Source of the DNA: a bacterium | Lineage (GTDB): Bacteria; Babelota; Babeliae; Babelales; RVW-14 | Direction: 5' to 3' | Assembly (NCBI GenBank): GCA_023249935.1 | Contig: JAHFBQ010000063.1 | Coordinates: 1 to 7,830, forward strand | DNA: 7,830 bases | Part shown: in pieces, positions 1 through 5,248 of the stretch | How the letters are laid out: each line of letters opens with the position of its first letter | How positions within the stretch are numbered: position 1 is the first letter of the stretch | Position numbers and translations under genes: made by a program | The notes under the pieces: generated by a model | The model's input: only the letters and a program-made list of their open reading frames with translations | Told to the model about the DNA's origin: nothing | Databases searched by the model: none

Positions 1-1295
1 ACTATTTAGGTCGCTGTATTCAACTAGTTCCGCATGTTGTTAATGTCATTAAAGAGCGCATGCTACGCTTTGCTTTGAACAAAAACGTTGATGTTGTGCT
101 TGTTGAAATTGGTGGTACGGTAGGTGATATCGAGGGCATGGTGTTTCTTGAAGCATTACGCCAATTTAAGCTAGACCTTGGGCATCGGAGTGTGCTACAT
201 GCACATCTTAGTTATGTGCCATTTCTTTCATGGACTGGTGAGATTAAGACGAAACCAACGCAGCATAGCGTTAATAAATTAAAAGAGGCAGGGTTAGTGC
301 CTGATGTGCTATTTTTGCGCTGTGATCAGGCAATTGACGCAAAAGCTCGAGCAAAAGTTGCTCTTTTTTGTGGGGTTCCTGCAGCGCATGTTTTTGAGGT
401 GTTGACGGTAAAACCTACAATCCGGCTTCTCTTTACTCTTGAAGATCAGGGCCTTGTGTCGATAGTGACAGCATTTTTTGAGATGTCGGGCAGTGTCAAA
501 TCATCTGGCTTAGGGCCTTGGAAGGCTTTGCTAGAAAAAATTGAGCATGTAGAAAAAACGGTTAATATTGCGCTTATTGTGAAGTACGTTGGTAGCAATG
601 ATCCATACATAAGTGTGGTGGAAGCGATTAAGTCTGCCGCATATCATGCACAGGTTGTTCCAAACATTCTGTATGTTAATGCAGAAAAACTGGAAAGAAA
701 CGACGTAGATGAGTGGGCGGTATTGAAAAGCGCTGTCGGCATCATTGTACCAGGGGGGTTTGATAAACGTGGCGCTGAGGGTAAAATTCAGGCGTTGCGC
801 TGGGCAAGAGAGAATAATGTGCCGAGCTTTGGGCTGTGTCTTGGCTTTCAATTGATGTTGGTTGAGGCGGTTCGTTCACTTCTTGGCTTGGCAAAGGCAA
901 CCAGTGCTGAATTTGATACTGCGACAACCGAGCCAGTTATCTGTCTTTTAGATGAGCAAGCAGGGGTGGTAACCAAAGGTGGTACTATGCGACTTGGAGA
1001 GTACCCATGTGCTGTTGCTTCAGGATCAGTGGCTTATGAGGCGTATGGGACATCTATCGTAAAAGAGCGCCATCGGCATCGCTATGAATTTAATAATGCG
1101 TACAGAGAACGGCTAGAACGGGTTGGTATTGTATTTTCTGGTCTGTATGAGGCAAAACAACTTGTAGAGATAGCTGAAGTACGGGGACATAGGTTTATGC
1201 TTGGAACGCAATTTCATCCAGAGTTTATGGCATCATATCTGCGTCCACATCCTTTATTTGCTCGATTTATTCAGGCTGTAAAGGAGTTGGTTTGA
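1..1295 (+). CDS. pyrG: CTP synthase, 5'-truncated by the window edge
   Basis: CTP synthase makes CTP from UTP, ATP and glutamine, the last step of pyrimidine nucleotide synthesis in the cytoplasm. The frame is open from base 1 and reads YLGRCIQLVPHVVNVIKERM before the first internal ATG at 60, so that ATG is not the start. By comparison with the E. coli enzyme, about 107 N-terminal residues (P-loop and part of the synthase domain) lie outside the window. Visible synthase motifs are GGTVGDIE and KTKPTQHSV, which line the UTP/CTP pocket, and RAKVALFC. The C-terminal class I glutaminase domain has the nucleophile Cys in GLCLGFQ (codon 837-839), GGTMRLG, RHRHRYE, and the His/Glu pair of QFHPEF. 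The 430 visible residues plus the missing part give a normal family length. Several usually conserved positions differ, notably VKY for the usual GKY. No terminator is evident after the stop. Identity is certain. Confidence 0.97.
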   Translation, partial: YLGRCIQLVPHVVNVIKERMLRFALNKNVDVVLVEIGGTVGDIEGMVFLEALRQFKLDLGHRSVLHAHLSYVPFLSWTGEIKTKPTQHSVNKLKEAGLVPDVLFLRCDQAIDAKARAKVALFCGVPAAHVFEVLTVKPTIRLLFTLEDQGLVSIVTAFFEMSGSVKSSGLGPWKALLEKIEHVEKTVNIALIVKYVGSNDPYISVVEAIKSAAYHAQVVPNILYVNAEKLERNDVDEWAVLKSAVGIIVPGGFDKRGAEGKIQALRWARENNVPSFGLCLGFQLMLVEAVRSLLGLAKATSAEFDTATTEPVICLLDEQAGVVTKGGTMRLGEYPCAVASGSVAYEAYGTSIVKERHRHRYEFNNAYRERLERVGIVFSGLYEAKQLVEIAEVRGHRFMLGTQFHPEFMASYLRPHPLFARFIQAVKELV

Positions 1296-1379
1296 TTGCC
1301 TGTTTTGTATGGGTGAGACTATAAAAAGTTAAACTAAACCAAGAATCACGTTGACCAACTTGATCTTTTATTTTAAACT
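1296..1379 (+). promoter_or_regulatory. Two candidate promoters for rplM
   Basis: Two sigma-70-like arrangements lie in the 136-bp gap between pyrG and rplM. The distal one is TTGCCT (1296-1301), an 18-bp spacer and TATAAA (1320-1325). The proximal one is TTGACC (1351-1356), a 17-bp spacer and TAAACT (1374-1379). Each matches 9 of 12 consensus bases. The proximal -35 box is the same TTG that would open an N-terminally extended rplM reading frame, which argues that the extension is not translated. Transcription from either would give an rplM leader of about 45 to 100 nt. This is prediction from consensus only. Confidence 0.4.
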
Positions 1380-1418
1380 CTCAGGCATAAAATTTTTGTT
1401 TTGCAATTTCAATTATGC

Positions 1419-1423
1419 AAGGA
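1419..1423 (+). promoter_or_regulatory. Ribosome-binding site that sets the rplM start
   Basis: AAGGA sits 8 nt before the ATG at 1432 and 14 nt before the in-frame ATG at 1438, so it favours 1432. An in-frame TTG at 1351 lies upstream but has no Shine-Dalgarno sequence, and the residues it would add match nothing in L13. Confidence 0.7.
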
Positions 1424-1431
1424 CCTTATCC

Positions 1432-1866
1432 ATGGATATGAATAAATCGTTTGTTTTGCGCACAGAAAGCTATTCGAAGCATGATCAGGCATGGCATGTA
1501 ATCGATGCATCTGAAAAAGTTCTTGGCCGCTTGGCAACTCAAGTGACTGACATGTTGCGTGGTAAAAATAGCCCAATGTTTACACCACATGCTGATTCAG
1601 GTGTCTATGTCGTTGTTATTAACTGCGATAAAATCAAGTTAACTGGCGATAAGTGGAACAGCAAAATGTACGCAACTTACTCTGGTTGGAGATCTGGCTT
1701 AAAAGAAACCCCAGCCAAAGAAGTATTTGCGAAAAACCCTGGTGACTTAATTTATATGGCCGTCAGAGGTATGTTGCCTAAAAACAAATTGAGCCGCAAA
1801 CTTTTGAAGAAGCTTCGTGTGTACGCTGGTGACCAACATCCTCACCAGGCACAAGTTAGCGCTTAA
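1432..1866 (+). CDS. rplM: 50S ribosomal protein L13
   Basis: L13 is an early-assembling protein of the large ribosomal subunit that binds 23S rRNA. The 144-residue product is close to the 142 residues of the E. coli protein. Family motifs are in order: WHVIDA (21-26), LGRLAT (31-36), TPHADSG (51-57), GMLPK (113-117) and the C-terminal RVYAGDQHPH block (129-138). The start at 1432 is chosen because the AAGGA at 1419-1423 is well spaced from it. The ATG at 1438 would remove only two residues. In most bacteria rplM is followed by rpsI (protein S9). Here it is followed by an intrinsic terminator and lpxC, so it appears to be a single-gene unit. Identity is certain, and the start is likely within two codons. 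Confidence 0.96.
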   Translation: MDMNKSFVLRTESYSKHDQAWHVIDASEKVLGRLATQVTDMLRGKNSPMFTPHADSGVYVVVINCDKIKLTGDKWNSKMYATYSGWRSGLKETPAKEVFAKNPGDLIYMAVRGMLPKNKLSRKLLKKLRVYAGDQHPHQAQVSA

Positions 1867-1887
1867 GTGCCCTGTAAGTGATAAATT

Positions 1888-1923
1888 AAAAAAGAGCCAC
1901 ATTATTTGTGGCTCTTTTTTTTT
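1888..1923 (+). terminator. Strong intrinsic terminator after rplM
   Basis: A perfect 11-bp stem, AAAGAGCCACA (1891-1901) against TGTGGCTCTTT (1907-1917), closes a 5-nt loop and is extended by A-U pairs on the outside. Nine consecutive T (1915-1923) follow the GC-rich part of the stem. The A-run on the left side also makes a reasonable reverse-strand structure, but no minus-strand gene reads into it here. The T-run ends one base before the lpxC Shine-Dalgarno sequence. Confidence 0.92.
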
Positions 1924-1934
1924 GGAGAGTTGTT

Positions 1935-2798
1935 ATGAAATTGCAGCAGACCTTGAGAAAAGAGTTGAGCTTTGCTGGGCTTGGGGTGCATAGCGGGGTG
2001 TTCGTAAAAATTGTTTTAAAACCAGCCTTAGTTGATTCAGGAATAATTTTTGTTCATGATCAGTTTCCAGATGAGTGGTTGGTTGTGGGAGCAACGGTGC
2101 CTTTGCAAGCAATGCATGCCACCGTGTTGCGACAAAAATCATGGGCACTTAGTACGGTAGAGCATCTGATAGCAGCTATTCGCATGGCCGGTCTTGATAA
2201 TGTAATGATCGAGGTCTCAGGGGAAGAGATACCGATTTTTGATGGCAGCGCAGCTCCATTTTTCCATGAAATTTTGCGAGCTGGGCTTGTTGAACAGGGC
2301 TTAGTAAAAAAATATCTCATGCCTCGTAAGTTGCTTAACTTTGAAGCGGGTGAGGGTAAGAAAATTATTTTAAAGCCACTTCTGCCAGAGCAGTCAATAG
2401 GGACGTTTGATTGTACGTATGAAGGCGCTTTCAATCATTGTTTTCTTAGCGCAAAAAAAATTAGCCGCTACATCGATCAAGTCGTCTTTAAGGAAAATAT
2501 AGCACCAGCGAGAACGTTTGGCTTTTTAGAGCAGTTGCCTTATTTGCGTAGTCATAAGCTGGCTATGGCAAGTTCATTGGGAAATACACTAGTATTCAAT
2601 GCAGATGAGATGGTTAATGATAATCGGATTGATGATGAGTGGCTTAATCACAAAATTTTAGATTTTATTGGGGATCTTGGCTTGCTGCCGTACACTTTTA
2701 CGGGGCAGGTTGAGGCAAGCCAGACTGGCCATGCCTTCAACCGCCGCGTTATTGAGCATTATCTTACACACCAGGATGATTGGGTGATTGTTTCCTAA
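1935..2798 (+). CDS. lpxC: UDP-3-O-acyl-N-acetylglucosamine deacetylase
   Basis: LpxC is the zinc amidase that removes the acetyl group from UDP-3-O-acyl-GlcNAc, the committed step of lipid A synthesis at the cytoplasmic face of the inner membrane. The product has 287 residues (E. coli 305). Diagnostic motifs are GVHSG (17-21), STVEHL (73-78) with zinc ligand His77, EIPIFDGSAAPF (98-109), PARTFGF (191-197), and HKILDFIGDL (239-248) with zinc ligands His239 and Asp243. The catalytic-site His266 lies in TGHAFN. All catalytic residues are present, so the enzyme should be active. GGAGAG at 1924-1929 places the start at the ATG at 1935. An in-frame codon at 1908 falls inside the terminator stem and is rejected. 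The gene is not next to fab or lpx genes here, and its 3' end faces rseP five bases away. Confidence 0.97.
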   Translation: MKLQQTLRKELSFAGLGVHSGVFVKIVLKPALVDSGIIFVHDQFPDEWLVVGATVPLQAMHATVLRQKSWALSTVEHLIAAIRMAGLDNVMIEVSGEEIPIFDGSAAPFFHEILRAGLVEQGLVKKYLMPRKLLNFEAGEGKKIILKPLLPEQSIGTFDCTYEGAFNHCFLSAKKISRYIDQVVFKENIAPARTFGFLEQLPYLRSHKLAMASSLGNTLVFNADEMVNDNRIDDEWLNHKILDFIGDLGLLPYTFTGQVEASQTGHAFNRRVIEHYLTHQDDWVIVS

Positions 2799-2803
2799 GT
2801 GAT

Positions 2804-3961
2804 TTAGAAGAGGTTTGGTAAAAGTGTTCTTAAGCCGTGCATAATGTTGTTGCCAAACAGCGTGACAATGTCTTTGTAGGTGAGATACGCAGCAAGGAAC
2901 AAGAAGAGGCCTAAGGAAGAAATATTAATTATGGTGCGAATTTTGCTAGGCAATGGGCGACGAATAACAAATTCAATAGAGGCGAAAAGCAGTTGTCCAC
3001 CGTCGGTAATCCCCAATGGCAACAGGTTAAATAATGCTAGATTCACACTCATGATTGCAAGGAAGATGAGAAATGCAACAATGCCGTGTTGTGCGGTTTT
3101 AAAGCCTTCAGCAAAAATCATGACAGGACCACCAGCACCAGCAAGACTTTTTTGAGTAAATAAATTTATCAAGCTAGACGCAATGAGAACAATCCATGCA
3201 TTCGTTGTTTCTATGCCGGTAATAATAGCATCTTTAAACGGTAGTCTGCGAATAATAGGCGGGAAAGAAGTTCCCATTACGCCGATAGTTTTGTTCTTGT
3301 TGATCACCCTAGCGCCAAGTTCGACAGGTATTGTTTTTTGTTCATCCCCGCGTTGAATGACCAATGATACGGTACGATTTGGGTTTGCTTGAATTGTTTC
3401 AAGTAGAACTTTTTGAGCCTCTTGAGGATTTTCGTCTGCAAGCTGAGCCAAATCAATGTTGTTAATGGCTAATATTTCGTCTCCGCTGCGTAACCCGCTT
3501 ATGGCTGCAGGAGATTCTTTTCCGATTCCCCCGATTTTAATTCTGCTTTGAGTGTTGCCGCTAAACATAAATAGGCCAACGAAGGTGGCATAGGCGAAAA
3601 TAAGATTGAAACCGATGCCGCCAAGCCAAACCAAAAGTTTCTGCCAAAATGGCTTGGAAATATAAGAACGATCTGAAGTATCATGCGCATGCATTTGCTC
3701 GCCCTGGGCAATCTCTTCTTGGCCGGCAATTTCTACGTAACCACCAAATGGAATCCATGCCAGGCGATAGATGGTTTCGCCAATTTGTTTTTCAAAAATT
3801 TTTCTACCAAAGCCGATTGAGAAGGATGGGACGTAGATATTAAAGATTTTACAAAAAATAAGATGTCCAAATTCATGTACTGCTATCAATATCCCAAAGC
3901 CAAAAATTGATAATAATAAGGGAAGAAATTTTTCAGCTATAAAACTAAGCGTTGCGACCAT
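2804..3961 (-). CDS. rseP: RseP-family site-2 intramembrane metalloprotease (M50)
   Basis: This is an inner-membrane zinc protease of the site-2 family, which in other bacteria cleaves anti-sigma factors and leftover signal peptides within the membrane. The product has 385 residues. HEFGH (29-33) in the first membrane segment supplies two zinc ligands and the catalytic Glu30. PFGGYVEIAG (71-80) is the usual membrane-associated loop. A single PDZ domain spans about 137-225 (SGLRSGDEILAINN). GGPVMIFAEG lies near 277, and NLLPLGITDGG (312-322) carries the third zinc ligand Asp320. Hydrophobic segments are near 12-36, 115-135, 298-318 and 345-365. E. coli RseP is longer (450) and has two PDZ domains. 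The start at 3961 has AAGAAGG six bases upstream. The ATG at 3967 touches that site and is less likely. The substrate cannot be inferred, as no sigma or anti-sigma gene is nearby. Confidence 0.93.
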   Translation of the reverse strand: MVATLSFIAEKFLPLLLSIFGFGILIAVHEFGHLIFCKIFNIYVPSFSIGFGRKIFEKQIGETIYRLAWIPFGGYVEIAGQEEIAQGEQMHAHDTSDRSYISKPFWQKLLVWLGGIGFNLIFAYATFVGLFMFSGNTQSRIKIGGIGKESPAAISGLRSGDEILAINNIDLAQLADENPQEAQKVLLETIQANPNRTVSLVIQRGDEQKTIPVELGARVINKNKTIGVMGTSFPPIIRRLPFKDAIITGIETTNAWIVLIASSLINLFTQKSLAGAGGPVMIFAEGFKTAQHGIVAFLIFLAIMSVNLALFNLLPLGITDGGQLLFASIEFVIRRPLPSKIRTIINISSLGLFLFLAAYLTYKDIVTLFGNNIMHGLRTLLPNLF

Positions 3962-3967
3962 TGACAT

Positions 3968-3974
3968 CCTTCTT
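3968..3974 (-). promoter_or_regulatory. Ribosome-binding site that sets the rseP start
   Basis: Read on the minus strand, AAGAAGG abuts the ATG at 3967 with no spacer but lies six bases before the in-frame ATG at 3961. Normal spacing therefore favours 3961, two codons downstream of the longest frame. Confidence 0.65.
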
Positions 3975-4124
3975 GTCTGAAAATAGATATAAGTTTCAGG
4001 TAAAATTGCACACTAGAATTAAGTATTTCACATTTTGCCAGCTTCTACAATTTTTACTTGCGGCAAGTTGCGTGACTACTTGACTGTTTTTATCGCGACA
4101 AACCGTGTGAATGGGTTTTTTTTC
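3975..4124. other. Divergent intergenic region, rseP side
   Basis: This part of the roughly 400-bp gap holds no gene I can support. It should contain the minus-strand rseP promoter, but only a weak -10-like TATATC (minus strand, 3991-3986) is visible, without a convincing -35 box. A near-perfect dyad, ACTTGC-G-GCAAGT, lies at 4056-4068. A run of eight T at 4116-4123 sits just upstream of the str -35 box and could act as an UP-like element. No tRNA or known riboswitch pattern was recognised. Confidence 0.5.
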
Positions 4125-4152
4125 TTGAAAAAATTAAAAGAAGCTATAAAAT
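4125..4152 (+). promoter_or_regulatory. Candidate promoter of the str operon
   Basis: TTGAAA (4125-4130), a 16-bp spacer and TAAAAT (4147-4152) match 10 of 12 sigma-70 consensus bases. An AT-rich tract immediately upstream resembles an UP element, as expected for a highly expressed ribosomal operon. An overlapping -10 reading, TATAAA at 4145-4150, would leave only 14 bp to the same -35. Predicted transcription starts near 4159, giving a leader of about 200 nt before rpsL. Confidence 0.6.
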
Positions 4153-4358
4153 TAACCTGTCTTTGGCGTGCGGTACAGGCACGAGTCATTGCTAAAAAGT
4201 GTGTTTAATAGGTTCACGCGGGCCCTGTACGAGTACTTCTGGTTCAATTTGTTTGCGACGGATACAACCATATCCAGTCAAAAAGCTAAAAATGATTTGG
4301 TACCAAAGTCAAGAACGGGAAAAGTTTACTAGGTTTTTATTATTAGGGATCGATACAT
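4153..4358 (+). promoter_or_regulatory. Long predicted 5' leader of the str operon
   Basis: About 200 nt separate the predicted start of transcription from the rpsL ATG, with no supported reading frame. Visible inverted repeats are CGTGC (4167-4171) with GCACG (4179-4183), and GTACAGG (4173-4179) with CCTGTAC (4224-4230). These two pairings share bases and so exclude each other. A 12-bp palindrome, TTTGGTACCAAA, lies at 4296-4307. The rpsL Shine-Dalgarno sequence is AGGGA at 4345-4349, nine bases before the ATG. A regulatory role is inference: no known ribosomal-protein leader motif was recognised, and no intrinsic terminator with a clear U-tract is present. Confidence 0.4.
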
Positions 4359-4742
4359 ATGCCAACGATAAACCAGCTTGTTCGATGCAAGCGAAAGCAG
4401 GTAACGTACAAAACTAAAGCACCAGCGCTTAATGAGTGCCCACAGCGCCGCGGCGTGTGCGTTCGTGTGTATACGCAAACACCGAAAAAACCAAACTCAG
4501 CGTTGCGTAAAGTGGCTCGTGTAAAGCTTACCACAGGCAAAGAAGTTACCGCCTACATTCCAGGCGAAGGGCATAATCTACAAGAACACTCGGTTGTGCT
4601 TGTTCGTGGTGGTCGTGTAAAAGATTTACCAGGGGTACGTTATCACATTGTTCGCGGTACGTTGGATGCTGCTGGTGTAACAGCAAGAAACCAAAGCCGT
4701 TCTTTGTATGGTGCTAAACGCAAGAAGAAGGGTGCTAAATAA
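4359..4742 (+). CDS. rpsL: 30S ribosomal protein S12
   Basis: S12 sits at the decoding centre of the small ribosomal subunit and influences accuracy of codon reading. The 127-residue product aligns with E. coli S12 without gaps through at least residue 92. It contains TPKKPNSALRK (41-51), GEGHNLQEHSV (69-79) and RGGRVKDLPGVRYH (83-96). Lys43 and Lys88, where substitutions give streptomycin resistance in other bacteria, are both wild type. Asp89, the RimO methylthiolation site in E. coli, is conserved. The tail ends in a lysine-rich KRKKKGAK. It is first in the str operon, and its stop codon shares one base with the rpsG start (TAATG). Identity is certain. Confidence 0.98.
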   Translation: MPTINQLVRCKRKQVTYKTKAPALNECPQRRGVCVRVYTQTPKKPNSALRKVARVKLTTGKEVTAYIPGEGHNLQEHSVVLVRGGRVKDLPGVRYHIVRGTLDAAGVTARNQSRSLYGAKRKKKGAK

Positions 4743-5224
4743 TGCCAAGACGTAAATCTGTTAATCTGATCCGCGATGTTGGCGTTGATTCACGCTTCGG
4801 ATCAGGTGTGGTGCAAAAATTTATTAACATTGTGATGGAGCGTGGCAAAAAAAGTGTCGCTCGCGCAATTGTGTACGAAGCTTTTGATGTGATCGCAAAA
4901 AAAGCTGGTGGTGATGATAAGAAGGCTTTAATGCTTTTTGAAAAAGCTATGGGACAGATTCGTCCCTTTGTTGAAGTTAAATCACGCCGCGTTGGCGGTG
5001 GTGTATACCAAATTCCAACAGAAGTTCGTCCTTCTCGCGCTCAAACATTGGCGTTTCGTTGGATTCTCGATGCCGCTGCTGGGCGTTCTGATAAGACCAT
5101 GGGCAGGCGCTTAGCGAATGAGCTGATGGATGCTGCCGAAGGCAATGGAAGTGCAGTTAAAAAACGTAATGACGTTCATAGAATGGCTGAAGCGAACAGA
5201 GCTTTTTCGCATTACGCTTGGTAA
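4742..5224 (+). CDS. rpsG: 30S ribosomal protein S7
   Basis: S7 nucleates assembly of the 30S head by binding the 3' domain of 16S rRNA, and it contacts the E site. The 160-residue product begins MPRRK and contains FGSGVVQKFIN (19-29), VEVKSRRVGGGVYQIP (near 77-92) and VKKRNDVHRMAEANRAF (near 139-155), all hallmarks of S7. It is a few residues longer than the roughly 156-residue form common in bacteria, with the extra length around KKAGGDDKK in the N-terminal half. The start codon overlaps the rpsL stop by one base. Its AAGAAGG-type ribosome-binding site lies inside the end of rpsL, so translation is probably coupled to S12. The E. coli S7 autoregulatory site lies in an rpsL-rpsG spacer that does not exist here. 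Confidence 0.98.
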   Translation: MPRRKSVNLIRDVGVDSRFGSGVVQKFINIVMERGKKSVARAIVYEAFDVIAKKAGGDDKKALMLFEKAMGQIRPFVEVKSRRVGGGVYQIPTEVRPSRAQTLAFRWILDAAAGRSDKTMGRRLANELMDAAEGNGSAVKKRNDVHRMAEANRAFSHYAW

Positions 5225-5248
5225 CCTTTCAATTAAGGAAAGCTGCAT

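Noticed and set aside
531..927. Minus-strand open frames inside pyrG
   Set aside because: They lie opposite a clearly conserved CTP synthase frame, have no ribosome-binding site, and encode nothing recognisable.
1351..1431. N-terminal extension of L13 starting at TTG 1351
   Set aside because: The TTG is part of a good -35 box, no Shine-Dalgarno precedes it, and the extra 27 residues do not match L13.
1908..1934. N-terminal extension of LpxC
   Set aside because: It would begin within the terminator stem. The ATG at 1935 has a well-spaced GGAGAG.
2060..2434. Minus-strand open frame of 124 codons inside lpxC
   Set aside because: It is a shadow of a conserved gene, with no homology or start signal seen.
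2880..3155. Plus-strand open frame within rseP
   Set aside because: It is antisense to a membrane protease with intact motifs and has no recognisable product.
3961..3993. Plus-strand promoter TTGACA (3961-3966) with TATAAG (3988-3993)
   Set aside because: The -35 box is perfect, but the spacer is 21 bp, too long for a standard promoter. It also overlaps the rseP start codon.
4080..4108. Plus-strand promoter based on TTGACT at 4080
   Set aside because: No -10 box lies at 16-18 bp; the sequence there is GC-containing and unlike TATAAT.
4211..4270. tRNA-like fragment with GGTTCAATT and a nearby ACCA
   Set aside because: No acceptor stem, D arm or anticodon arm can be built around it.
4199..4417. 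Possible leader peptide or small gene before rpsL
   Set aside because: The frame starts with GTG without a ribosome-binding site, runs out of frame into rpsL, and resembles no known protein.
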